Below, one piece after another: positions 22,345-33,236 of a stretch of 64,000 bases of DNA. The notes below the pieces were generated by a model. The model saw only the letters and a list, made by a program, of their open reading frames with translations. It made no database searches and had not been told where the DNA came from. The stretch's first letter is position 1. Each line of letters opens with the position of its first letter. The stretch spans positions 52,599,227 through 52,663,226 of the forward strand of contig JAQMRL010000007.1 in the NCBI GenBank assembly GCA_035578175.1, given 5' to 3'. The DNA comes from Catonia carolina (Eukaryota > Arthropoda > Insecta > Hemiptera > Achilidae). The position numbers and the translations under genes are program-made.

Positions 22345-23050
22345 AATGAAATGTTGATTGGTGGCAATTTTGAAAATTGTCATCTATCATTTTGTTTTGC
22401 CGTCACACCAATACGTCAGCAACTACAAGAGATAGCAACAAACGGTTTTCGGATTCGTAATCTAAACAAAAAGGAAATAGGTCTAAATTGGTTTTGAAGT
22501 TCTGGTACCAGAAGTTCTGAGAATTTGGAACCAAAATTAGTATCATTCGATTCCTCTTAAAGAAATCAGTAATGGTTTTTGCCGTAAGGTAAAATAAGAC
22601 TTAAAAACTAGCTATAAAAAGGCTGTTAGTTAGGTCAACAGCCGAAAGGCTGGTCTGAACCTCTAGAGGTTTTACTAAGTAAAAACGAAGAGTTAGGTGG
22701 TTTACAATTTTCTTCCTCACTGAATTGAAAGAGTATGCTTATAAGCATACCCCTCCGAAACATAAGCATAAGCCCTCCGAAAAGCACCCACTTTCCACCC
22801 TGCAAATGACACCTTCACTTCATTCACCCCAGGGTCTGGCTGTATAGTGAAATTCATTACTTTCAGAGGAGATAACTCTGACTTATGTCTCTTTTACACC
22901 TCTACCTCTTCTGTTCTTAAATAGTTCAGTCATATAATTGGCTGACTATGTGATAAGAATAAAAAGGCTATAAAAAGTCAAAATAAGGTAGGGCTTTTTA
23001 AAAATTGCCTCCAGCCATGAGACGCGTCGTCTAATGAAAAGGATTTTTAT
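22345..23050 (-). repeat. Interspersed repeat R3, copy 1, split by repeat F5
   Basis: Minus-strand counterpart of 36040-36290. Shared blocks are TGGTGGCAATTTT, ATCTATCATTTTGTTTTG, GTATCATTCGATTCCTCTTA and, beyond the insert, TTAAAAATTGCCTCCAGCC. Repeat F5 (22622-22965) lies between the second-last and last blocks, so F5 inserted later. The 65-residue plus frame at 22300-22497 lies within this repeat and is not a gene. Confidence 0.65.
22622..22965 (-). mobile_element. Repeat F5 (SINE-like), copy 1
   Basis: Members at 22622-22965 (-), 24075-24480 (+), 33365-33712 (+) and 60575-60945 (+) share TCACATGGTCAGCCAA, TCAGAGTTATCTCCTCTGA, GCCAGACCCTGTAGTGAATG, a GGCATGCTGATAAGC block, AACCACCTCACTCC and a 3' AACAACAACA-type tail. 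A TTCAAACCAGCC string resembles a degenerate B box, but the polarity and origin are uncertain. This copy contains a GTATGCTTATAAGCATAC palindrome. Confidence 0.75.
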
Positions 23051-23179
23051 AAAATTGTAATTATTTAAAACAATATTACTATAATGTAACTATTTCATGT
23101 AATTGTTGAAATAAACGAGTACGTTATGTGTGAGCGTATACGCGTACGCGCTGTTGAATGTGAACTTTATCGCATATGG

Positions 23180-23690
23180 ACATTTTAGACCACGTAAAGT
23201 AACTTTAGACATTTCTGGAGCCTCATTGTGCAACCCACAATCTTCACGTTTTTTCATTTAGGTTTTTTCTCCTTTTATCCTTTCATCAGTGTTCTTCTTC
23301 AGTTCTTCGTGGAAGCCCTTGCATTCAGTAATTAGTTGTCTGAAGTTTGTTTAGTCCATTATGTTTTCCAGTTATTTCGATATATTTTAGAAGGTTGATA
23401 AATAGCTTAGTACCACTTGAATATCCTGTAGAAGTTCAGAATGTGTTTTTCGTGAAGTATGACTCAATATTTAAAATTTTTTTCAAGATCTGGTTTCTCT
23501 TGGCTAGTCGAATGCTTTTACCGTATGCTTTCAAATGTTCCTCTAAGCTGTATTATTCTTCCGTTTTGCCTGAATATCAAATTTTAAATTCCGATGCTCT
23601 GATGTGGATTGCTTTGTCACAGCCGTTAGTCCACTATCAACGGTTACGAGTTCTTTGTAGCCGTACCAGTTCTTTCGTAATGTCAATTAG
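23180..23690 (-). pseudogene. LINE 3' tail / C-terminal fragment, decayed
   Basis: The low-coordinate side matches the tail of the LINE fragments at 49255, 52080 and 61745 (GACCACGTAAAGTAACTTTA, then CTTCGTGGAAGCCCTT, and an AGTTTGTTTAGTCCATTATG block). Higher up the similarity weakens. The 116-residue plus frame over 23347-23697 is the opposite strand and is not taken as a gene. Confidence 0.5.
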
Positions 23691-23696
23691 GCTGTA

Positions 23697-23795
23697 GAAT
23701 GTAATGAGGTAAATGAGCTATGGAATGCGCGAACACTGGTATTAAAAGAAGTAAACTGAAACGAAGGAGAGCGAAGTTGTCTGCCTGTCTGTTGC
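23697..23795 (-). repeat. Repeat R4, copy 1
   Basis: The reverse complement matches 30370-30490: GACAGGCAG, CTCCTTCGTTTCA, ACCAGTGTTCGCGCATT and CATTACATTCTA occur in the same order. Unclassified; it lies beside a LINE tail here. Confidence 0.5.
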
Positions 23796-24074
23796 TAAAA
23801 TTACTGATTAAAAAGTACTATTCTTGTTAATAAAGACATTGGTTCATAAGTTTGAAGGGGGCTAGAAGTAAAAACTACATTAATAATAAGAACTATAGAT
23901 AAAAAAAACAGTACTGAAATTTATAATGCCTCTACATAATTATTGGAAATTTTAAACTGTTGAAATCATAAAAATTCATGGCGACGGAAAAATACTACTC
24001 GAAAAGAGACTTACTAATGTTTTCACAAACTAGGATAGCGTACGACTTTTAGTAGGCCTACTCTTTAACTTTTG

Positions 24075-24480
24075 ATACCAAACTGATCTGCCCAGAGCAG
24101 ACAGGTGGAGTGTCAAATTATTTACACCCAATCTGTTCGTTGCAGGGCTAAAATAAATAGTTCTGTTTCTTATCACATGGTCAGCCAATTAAATGACTGA
24201 ATCATTTAAGAACAGAAGAGGTAGAGGTGTAAAAGACACTAATCAGAGTTATCTCCTCTGAAAGTAATGAATTTCATTATACAGCCAGACCCTGTAGTGA
24301 ATGAAGTGAAGGTGTCATTTGCAGAGTGGATGTGCTTTTCAGAGGGCCCGGCATGCTGATAAGTGTACTTTTCCACTCAGTGAGGAAGGCAATGGTAAAC
24401 CACCTCACTCCTCGGTTTACTTAGTAAAACCTCTACAGGTTCAAACCAGCCTTTCGGCTGTTGACCTAAACAACAACAAC
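24075..24480 (+). mobile_element. Repeat F5 (SINE-like), copy 2
   Basis: The best-preserved copy, with GAGGAAGGCAATGGTAAACC and CTTTCGGCTGTTGACCTAAA before a tail of AACAACAACAACACC. The 60-residue frame at 24319-24501 lies inside it and is not a gene. Confidence 0.78.
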
Positions 24481-24489
24481 ACCAAACTG

Positions 24490-26515
24490 ATAACTATCTA
24501 ACCTCAATTACTCTCCCCTTTGCACTCGAACCACTGCGCATCTAGAAAGCGTAGTATCTCTGAGCAAAAAAGCCTTATCCGGATTTCCTAGGTTTCTATT
24601 TTTCATTCTAGAAATGATTCTTTGAAATTCCGATTCATTACGCTTAAGCTTATCGAGGTTGATCATAAATATTTTTTTTGTATATTAAGACTAATTAAAG
24701 TATGCGATAAAATTTAATTTTTGATGTGATAATATATTTTTCTTTAACTTACAGTTGATAATATATAACTTTTTTCTGTGTTTTATGAAATCTTTTTTTA
24801 ATTTCATCCAAATCGTACGAGTACACAGAGTACAAAGATATTATACGCTATCGTAATACTTTTTCTTTTTATCCTATAGATAAAGCGCGTGAAAGTAAAA
24901 AAAAAACATTTACTACTTAAATGAAAAGTAAAAGTAATGATGAGTTCATGGCTACTACCTCATTGTGTCTGCCTTTTAATTATTTATTCATTATTCAATC
25001 TTGACCTAACCACTTTCTTACTATTCGATTGTCAACAAAAGTTCCTTTTAAAATATTTTCATCATTCTTTCATTTGACCGAACAAAATACAATCACTGTC
25101 ACTCAAATTTAATAAAGTATATTTACATTTTGTTCACATCCGCATTTATTTATTATTTTCGTATGTAAATAAATGTCAGGAAGTCGAAAAAGAAAGAGTA
25201 ACAACGATTTAACGGGGAACTGAAGTAAAAAATTAGCTTTTATTGCTAAAAAATATCAATTTTTGGGTTTTTGCATTTTCAATAAGTACATTATTTGTAG
25301 ATTCCAAAAATAATTTATTTACGTTCTTACGACCATTATTAGGTTTGTTATGACGTCATATGTAAAGTTCTGTGCACCTAGTTTCCTGTTCGTAAATTGA
25401 CAAGGTTTGAAGTTTGTCATGGATCATATTTCACAGCTTATGAATTCCATATTTGTCTCTACTATTATTTAGTTGATAAAGAAAACAGTAGCGCTTATTG
25501 TTTGTGTGCTTTTAGAAATTTGTAGTGAATATTTTTTGTTCCATAATGATTCACACTAATGTAACACCTTTTTACCCTGAACGCACCCTTAGTAAACGAA
25601 GTGACAGTATTGTGCATTATTAAAATCAATTTGACTGAATTAACAATCTGCAAGAGACAAATTCCTTAGATCAATGTGCTGCATTTGTCAATAAAATACC
25701 ACAACTTCTTGTTGATAAAAAATAACTGAAAAATAAATAAAAATAATTGAGACCTAAATAAAAAATTTAATTTATACTAAATTAAATATATCATAGTTTA
25801 AAAGTCATCGTCCATGATTATCGCAGACCTTGACTGAAACGAAAAATAAATAAGGTAAAATGTATGCGTGATTTTGGATTATTTATATATGTTTTGCGTG
25901 GTTTAAGTACGCAATGTCTGAGTAAAAATACTATTTTAAAATAAAAATACTGATAAAAGCCTTATAAAGGGTTAAAAATAAGAATGGCTTTTTGGTTATA
26001 TTCGAAGTAAATAGCAACCGATAAAACAAAGTAACAATATCCGTATGTTTGTTTGGTATGTTATTTTTAATAGTTAGGTAATTTAAATACGAAATAAAAA
26101 ACAATAAAATTGTAGTGAATCAATATATTTATAGGAATATTGTTATATACACTGAAGAAGACGAACAAAGTATAGAAGGAAGTTGGAGGAAATAAGGCAG
26201 AATATGAAGGGGAAGATAAACATAATATTATTTTTCGTAGCATAATATCGTGTCTGTTAAAGTACATTGAAACGTGGTGTTAAATATAGAAAGAAATCCT
26301 TAAATATACTTTCTTGAAATCTGAATACAATATAGAATAAATTTGTATAACAAACTTTGTTAGATTTCATTTCTCTTTCTACTTGTTGTCGAGGTCAACA
26401 ATTCCATATTACAAACAACACAATGGAATAATTTGAAAAGTTCTAGTTTTTGAATAAGAGCATACAAATTTTCTCGCAAATACAACTCATACCATCATAA
26501 TGAAGTAAATAAAAA
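24490..26515. other. 2 kb of anonymous AT-rich DNA
   Basis: No reading frame, repeat or RNA is recognisable. The 66-residue minus frame at 26067-26267 has no family resemblance. Confidence 0.45.
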
Positions 26516-26518
26516 AAA

Positions 26519-26635
26519 TACGGCAACATCATGCTGTTCCCAAGTGGTCACCCATCCAAGTGCTAATCGTACCCGATGTTATATGAACTCAGTTATAGGA
26601 CCAGATCTGGTATTTTCAACATGGTTCGATAGCTG
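26519..26635 (-). pseudogene. 5S rRNA-derived sequence
   Basis: The minus strand aligns along nearly its whole length with arthropod 5S rRNA. ACCATGTTGAA lies near the 5' side, then CATCGGGTACGATTAGCACT, CTTGGATGGGTGACCACTTG and GGGAACAGCATGATGTTGCC, followed by a T-run like a pol III terminator. The internal control region is mutated and the terminal stem is imperfect. It is therefore a 5S pseudogene or the head of a 5S-derived (SINE3-type) retroposon rather than a working gene. No tandem 5S partner is present. Confidence 0.8.
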
Positions 26636-26897
26636 ATCTGATCCGTAAATGAGGGAAGTTTAATCCAAAGTTTAAGTAATCTTACAATTATTATTAGAGC
26701 TAATTAGCTCAATTAAAAACCATTTTGGCGTTGATTTGATAACATCATTTAAAAATTTAAGATCAATCGGTCTCTGTATTTGTATTATAGTGAATAATAC
26801 ACACAAATATGGCTGGCTATTTTCACCTAAACTTTAATTTTTACAAACTTCAATTCATCATTCATTACGCAGTTCTCATACTTTTAATATATTTCAA

Positions 26898-27459
26898 CTA
26901 GCATGCCCCGTCGCGGTTTTGCACGCGAAAAATGGTGTAATCACGTTTTTTTAAATATGTAGCAGAATTTGTGTAGCTGCTAGATCAGAAATTAAAGCAA
27001 TTGATCACTCACTAATTAAAAGAAAATTAAAACAAATTAAAGAAACACGGAACTTCACTTTTATAAAATACTCAACAATACAAAATCGTATCTACATAAT
27101 AAAATACAATAAAATTATCATGTGATGTTGTCACCAGCTGATCCTTAGCACCACGTCACTATTTGCTAAATCATATGACTTTATTTATGACAAATCTTTA
27201 TTTGAATCACATCAGCTGGTTTAAAAGCAGCAGATTATCTAAACTCATAAAAGCCTTAATGTAGGACATAAACATTATTTTCAACCTTTTAGAGCTATTT
27301 TTTAAAGTGTTTCAATAGCCTAAAACCTGCACCGGCATCATAGTTACAACATAAAAAAAACTGCATGAAAATTGGTGTAGTAATTTAGGAGATAAAGGGG
27401 GACATACACACAGACATACATACACACACACATACATCGAATTTTATATAATTTATAGA
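26898..27459 (-). mobile_element. Non-autonomous Helitron, copy B
   Basis: On the minus strand it starts TCTATAAATTATATAAAATT and ends with GCGTGCAAAACCGCGACGGG then GCATGCTAG. The flanking bases are A before TC and T after CTAG, the canonical Helitron A|T target without duplication. The terminal GC-rich segment can form a hairpin just before CTAG. At 562 bp it lacks the Rep-derived stretch found in copies C and D. Confidence 0.9.
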
Positions 27460-27579
27460 TGACAATAGTTTATTTTATGTCGTATTAGCAACGTAGTTAG
27501 TTATTATCGACTACTTTGGGTTACTTAACAATTGGTTTTCATATATTACAACTTAATAATTTCCAGACCTAGGTAGCAT

Positions 27580-28947
27580 GGGGGGACCTGACATGAACAT
27601 TTTCATCAAAATCGTTCGACTGGAAGTAGTAATAATTAAGTGCAATTTTTCACTTACTGTAATTTTCTCAAAACAGCTCTTACGATTCATCTCATTTACT
27701 ACATTTATTTTGTTCTACAAGATACGGTAATCAACATATCTACTGACATTCATGGGAGGGCTATGCTCTCGCGGTAAAAAATGTTTTTCTTTAAGGTTAA
27801 TATGCATTTTAGGGCAATAGCATTTACCATTAAAATTGTAGAAAATTATTAATCCTGCAATTTTATTTTATTTGTTTTCTAAAACACTTAGTTTAGCGTC
27901 CATTAGTGATTTTCTGTATTTTGCTTCTTAACCCTATAGCAGGCAATAACATTTTTCAAAACCGGCAGAGAATTTCCAGCATATGGGTCAGCAAACCGTA
28001 ATTAAACCTTTAAAAATTTGCTATAAATCACAAACCTTTACCACGTGACGTATTAAAATAACAAGAAAACTTAGGAAAATATAGTAAATACATTATAAAA
28101 TTGTAAATTTGACAGTTAGGAAAGCTGGAGCTATTCGAAAATACGCGTAATTTTTAGACAAATATTTTCCTAAAATTTCAGATGACACTACTGTTTAAAA
28201 CTTTCTTATGCTCTCCTTTCAAAATTAATTACACACAAATCGTTACTTATGATATTTATTTCATAATAAAACAAAAAAACGATTCTATGTTCAAAACTGA
28301 AGAAAATATAATATACAAAAACACATCATGTTACCTAAGAAATAACCAAATTCAGCAGTAGGATAGCGTGGTTTCAACAGAGAAACGCAGGGAGATTATG
28401 CAAGTAAAACTATTGTATTACACGTACACATTTACTTCATATATTACTAAACTATTGTACAAAACAGCAACGTTGTCTAGACGAATTTAAAACTAAAACA
28501 ACATTGCAATGCTATAAAGCAAATTTTATTTTGTGACGCGACCGGTTCAAGAAGCGATAACATCGTCTCAAAATCGACGATTTCCGACTCTAGGGTTAAA
28601 ATCGGTAAAAATGTTGTTTTCTTTGAAGATTGCGGCTTTAGTATGCATTTTACCACAGAAGTGTATAAATAATAACAGTTATAGGGCTTACTATAGAAAA
28701 TAAAAAAACCTACAACTTTTATTTTAAAACTTTTTTCTCTACAGGACCTAGTTTAACGTTAGTTAGTAATTTTTCATATGTGTTAGTCCTACAGATGTTG
28801 ATTTTCATTTAGCGTCATTAGTTCATGATTAAAATAAAGGTTATGTTGTTAATTTTACATTCTTTACTTATGCTTAAACATTGGTTATGTGTTTCATTTT
28901 TTACATTTGCAAGAGAGAGTCGTGTGATTGTTTCACACGTGATTTTT
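27580..28947 (+). mobile_element. FAM1 element, old copy split by a piggyBac-like MITE
   Basis: The left part (27580-27931) starts after the microsatellite at a GACCTGACATGAACATTTTC block. The right part (28600-28947) resumes near a GATTGCGGCTTTAGTATGC block and ends GCAAGAGAGAGTCGTGTGAT with the terminal CACACGTGATTTTT. The 664-bp insert between them is a separate element. The 5' half before the microsatellite is missing. Confidence 0.82.
27932..28595. mobile_element. piggyBac-like MITE, copy 1 (CCCT...AGGG, TTAA)
   Basis: A perfect TTAA duplication (27928-27931 and 28596-28599) brackets a 664-bp element beginning CCCTATAGCAGGCAAT and ending GACTCTAGGG. Its partner at 47276-47914 shares ends and interior (CAGAAGAAACG-like, AAACTGAAGAAAATATA, CAACAGAGAAACGCA, GCGACCGGTTCAAGAAGCG). 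The right subterminal ATCGTC...GACGAT forms a hairpin. CCCT-type ends plus TTAA are diagnostic of the piggyBac superfamily. No transposase is encoded. Confidence 0.88.
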
Positions 28948-29256
28948 AATTATATTTTACTTATACTCCATGTTATTAGTGCGCTTTATAATTCGCTTTA
29001 CAGTGATAGGGGTTAGACCGAAACCAGTTTTGTATCGAGAGGAAAAAGTTTACATAGCAATTTGTGAAAACCTTAGTCAGTATGCTTACGAATAGGTCTT
29101 ACCACTACTGCAAGCTTTTTTCATTTTAACAGTTATAAATTTTTGAGAATTTAGGGGGTACGAAAAAGAAATTTTTGTAAGAAAAGGTATACGCAAGGAT
29201 TTTCATTGTCACCGCTACTTTCTTACTTGGGTATATATAAAAAGCAATAAATGAAA

Positions 29257-29401
29257 TCTTTTTTTTTTTTTTTTTTTTTTTTTTTTGGTTTAACGTTTGA
29301 CTGTTCTGCAATTACTGCTAATGCAGACGGTGAATGATGAAATGAATTTTTGTAATGTATGAAAAAATGCCGTGCCTGAATGGGATTCGAACCCAAGACC
29401 G
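29257..29401 (-). mobile_element. SINE S1, poly(A)-tailed, copy 3
   Basis: The poly(A) tail is the T-run at 29259-29286. The body and B-box-like GGGTTCGAATCCC match the other two copies, and the 5' end again stops at CGGTCTTGGG. A LINE fragment follows immediately at about 29404. Confidence 0.8.
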
Positions 29402-29403
29402 AA

Positions 29404-30240
29404 TAAATGAACTGAAGGAAAAATTTGACGCAGGACTAAAAATTCAAGGGAAACAATAAAAATGGTAAGATTTGCCGATGATATCGTAGTATAAGCCGAG
29501 ACAAAAAAAGAACTTGAGGATATCTTAAATGCAATAGATGAAATCATGAGAAAGGATTACTTCAGGAAAATTAAGAACAAAACAAAAGGGTTGTGCTGTA
29601 GCAAGAATGGTTTAGTGGAGATGGGAAATTTAAAAGTAGGCAACGAAAATTGCATGAACTTGGGAGATTCTGCTATCGGGAGTCTGCTATAGGGAGTAAA
29701 TTAACAAAGAATGGTAGAAGCATAAGTGATATCAGAAGTAGGATTGATCAAGCTAGAAGGGTCTTAGAAATGATTAACAGCTTACTGACTACAAACATTC
29801 ATTTACAGATTAGAAAAATTTTCTTAAAACACTATGTTTGTAGTGTAGTGAAACGTGGGTGATAGTGGCTGTAGAAAAAAAGAGAAGAAAAGGAGAGCTT
29901 TCGAAATGTGGTGTTATAGGAAAATGTTAAAGATTAAGTTGGTGGAAAAAATAAGTAATTTAGAGGTTCTTAGACGAGTGGATTGAAGAAGAAGTATATG
30001 GAAAAATCTTACCAGAAGAAGGGACAGGCTAGTGGGGCTTATCATAAGACATCCAGGGATTGCTTTATCAATAATGGAAGGTAATATTGAGAGAGCGAAT
30101 TGTAGGAGACGACAAAAGTTAGAATATTTTTAAAGTAAATTACAAAAGATGTAGGTTTTTGCAGGTATGTAGATATGAAACGACTTGCGCATGATAGAAC
30201 AGCTTGAAGAAGTGCATCCAACCAGTCGAGAGACTGATTA
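29404..30240 (+). pseudogene. Non-LTR retrotransposon ORF2, RT core to C terminus
   Basis: A decayed reverse transcriptase. The catalytic block reads MVRFADDIVV at 29462-29491 (FADD motif) and is followed by a stop. Downstream, in shifting frames, come NGRSISDIRSRIDQARR and MINSLLTTNIHLQIRK (29650-29862 frame), then an ...AFEMWCYRKMLKIK... stretch near 29900, and a terminal MKRLAHDRTAWRSASN-like sequence near 30177-30220 in a different frame. This order is that of insect LINE ORF2 proteins from palm motif to the extreme C terminus. Several stops and frameshifts make it inactive. The 5' part, including the endonuclease, is absent, as expected of a 5'-truncated insertion. Confidence 0.82.
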
Positions 30241-30244
30241 ACGT

Positions 30245-31445
30245 ACTATTTAGTACGCCTAGTGTTTTTTTTTTATGTATAGTTCTAGTTAATATTTCAT
30301 TTTTTACAACTAGTCATGTTAAAACAACATCCAATCTAATGCTTTTAAACTAAAATAGTACTTTGAATTGAGCATAGAAGCAAAAGACAGGCAGGCGACT
30401 TCACTCCCCTCCGTTTCACGTGAACTCCTCCTAGAACCAGTGTTCATGCATTACACAGATCATGTCCCACATTACATCCTATAGATGAGAGAGGTTTAAC
30501 AGAAACCATTAGAGCCGTTTTTGAATAAAATCTCTTTTTGTACTGGAGTAAAGTGCTTTAATTTTCGGGGTAGATAAGCTAACTAATTCCAAAAACAAAC
30601 ATTGAAATATTAATTAATAAAACGTTAACGTCAAATTCTGAAACCATCATTTTAAAATTTCAACCGAAAAACTAGTCATGTTTTAACACACGTGCAGAAC
30701 ACTTATAAAAATAGTGTTCTAAGTAGCCTTTGGTATAAAGTTTTTGAACCCAGTATAAATGTTAGAGATATTTTTTCCTCGTTTTATAATACAGTGCGAG
30801 AAAGTATACAATTTTTATGACTAGGAAAATTTTGAATTTTTTTTGAGCATGAATTTAAATAATTCAATAAAAGAATCGAATCGCCACTTTCAAGCAAAGT
30901 TTTTCTTTTTCAGTGCCATAGCAATCTTACTCATCTAAAACGAGAGAGGCCAACTTAAGAGCTTTCAGTTGGGTGAGAAGTTCTTCTTTAATGTATTAAA
31001 TGCAAGAGAATTCTTGTATTGTAAGTATTTGAAGGGTTTCAGTATAGTAGGTCATTTCATTTAACTTTAACCTGTTTCCCGAATGTCAACGTATTATTTA
31101 AACTAGATTTTATTTATTCAACAACTTGCAGTAGAATTGAATAAATGTGCAATAAACAAGCAGATAAACACCTGACTAGGAAAATTACTTCACTACATTA
31201 CAAACTGAATTAGATAAAACATCATTGAAATTTAAGAAACAATTCATCATTTATTTAATAATAAGAAACTCTATTTTTAAACATACAAGCAAAGCAAAAT
31301 ACTAATATTATAAATTTTAAAAACTCTATGTATGTTATACATCAAGAGAACCTATAACCGGCACCAAGATACATGTTAAAATTATACCTATTTATGAATT
31401 ATTTTTCAACTGTTGCATGTAGCCAACTGAAATTTTTCACGTCAA
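30245..31445. other. Anonymous DNA with one shared repeat
   Basis: 30370-30490 is the plus-strand partner of repeat R4 (23697-23795). The rest shows no gene or known repeat. Confidence 0.45.
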
Positions 31446-31449
31446 TCAA

Positions 31450-31480
31450 TCTATATGTTAAATTTCATGTATGTGTGTGT

Positions 31481-31528
<48 letters not shown>

Positions 31529-32192
31529 TCCCTTTTATCTCCTAAATTACTCAACCAATTTTCATAAAATTTTTTTATGTTGTAACTATGATGCCGGTGC
31601 AGGTTTTAAGCTATTGAAACCCTTAAAAAGTTAGCTCTAAAGGGTTGAAAACAATGTTTATGTCCTACATTAAGGCTTTTATGAGGTTAGATAATCTGCT
31701 GCTTTTAAACCAGCTGATGTGATTCAAATAAAGATTTGTCATAAATAAAGTCATATGATTTAGCAAATAGCGACATGGTGCTAAGAATCAGCTGGTGGCA
31801 ACTTCACATGATAATTTTGTATTATAATTTGCATTACGATTTTGTAGTGTTGAGTATTTTATAAAAGTAAAGTTCCGTGTTTCTTTAATTTGTTTTAATT
31901 TTCTTTTAATTGGCGAGTGATCATTTGTTTTGATATTTTATTTTATTCAACGTAGATTTAAGTTATTGGTTTTGACAATTGTTTTTGTGGTTTTTTCCAT
32001 TTTCAATATTTCCATCAAAAAAAACATCACTAGAAAGAAAATCTTCAAAAGAAAAAACTTCGAAAAGCAAGAATTGCTGAAACGGAGGAACAACGAGAAT
32101 CTCGCCAATTTTTCTGTTATTTTCTGCTACATATTTAAAAAAAAAGTGATTACAGCATTTTTAGCGTGCAAAGCCGCGACGGGTCATGCTAG
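31450..32192 (+). mobile_element. Non-autonomous Helitron, copy C, with Rep/helicase remnant
   Basis: The 5' end is TCTATATGTTAAATTTCATG preceded by A. The 3' end is GCGTGCAAAGCCGCGACGGG then TCATGCTAG followed by T. A TG tract lies at about 31472-31524. Near the 3' end, 32049-32105 encodes LRKARIAETEEQRESR in one frame. That basic, Glu/Arg-rich pattern is typical of the N-terminal part of Helitron Rep-helicase proteins, so this copy looks like an internal-deletion derivative that kept a piece of the coding region. Upstream and downstream stops leave no functional protein. Confidence 0.88.
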
Positions 32193-32284
32193 TAGCCTAT
32201 ATAATTTATAAACACTAACAAGACAAGCCAGCATCAACCATAAAATTAAGAGGTATACACAAAATCCAATTAAAACTATTAAAA

Positions 32285-33233
32285 AAATCTGGTGTGAAAC
32301 ACTCACACAACTTTCTCTTGCCAATGCAAATAATTAACAATAAACCTAACATTAGTATTAAAACATTAGAAATGAACAAAAACTAACCTCAAAAACATAA
32401 CCTTATTTTAATCATGAGTGAATGACGCAAAATGACAATCGAACTCAGTTTGGCTTAAAAATACGGAAAATCACGCTTTCACGCTAAACTAGGCTCTGTA
32501 GAGAAAAATGCTCTAAACAAAAGTTGTAGATCTTTTAATTTTCTATAAATTTAATTATATACACTTTTGTCGTAAAATGCATACTAAGACCGAAATGTTA
32601 AAAAAATCGATTTTTCTCACGTTTTCGTGAGAAAAAAAACAGAAAATCGCAAATTACCGCTAAACTAAGCGTTATACAAAAAAATGTTTGAAACAGAAGT
32701 TGTAGGTTTTTAAATTCTCTACAACTTTTATTATATAAGTTTTTGCGCTAAAATTTATATTAAAGCCGTAATCTTAAAAAAACAACGTTTTTACGTGAAA
32801 ACAGCCTCACCGAGAATTTCAGCAAACATGGCGCCTACCCTATCTTGTAGAGAATAAAAAATTGAGTAAAATAGGCGATTTTAAAAAAAATCGTAGGACC
32901 AGTTTTTGAGAAAATCGCAAAAAACTGAAAAATTATACGAATAAACTACTACTTCCGGTTGACCGATTTTGATGAAAATGTTCGTGCCGCGTTCGGTAGT
33001 GGTATGTAACTTAAGTTTCAAGTTTCAAGTTCGTACGATGTTCCATTCTTGAGATATTCTGTTCACACACAGACACACACACACACAGACACACACACAG
33101 ACCAATCGCTAAAAACATGTTTTTTGGGTTCAGGGGGTCTGAAAACGTATAGATCCGGTGAAAACTCGATTTCGAAAAATCGACATGAAAACAATACTTT
33201 CCTTCCTATATATTCATATAGGCAAGAGAAAGT
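32285..33233 (-). mobile_element. FAM1 element, young full-length copy
   Basis: Full-length and very close to 38708-39640 and 63005-63997 over hundreds of bases (for example the ATTTATATTAAAGCCGTAAT block and the AACGTTTTTACGTGAAAACA block). The CA tract is short and interrupted (33064-33102). The copy sits tail-to-head against an older FAM1 copy that starts at 33237, as though it had landed in the end of that copy. Confidence 0.92.
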
Positions 33234-33236
33234 AAA

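Noticed and set aside
23347..23697. 116-residue plus-strand frame, the longest plus frame in its region
   Set aside because: It overlaps the antisense of a LINE tail fragment and has no recognisable domain.
26519..26635. Working 5S rRNA gene
   Set aside because: The internal control region and terminal stem carry several substitutions, and no tandem 5S array is present.
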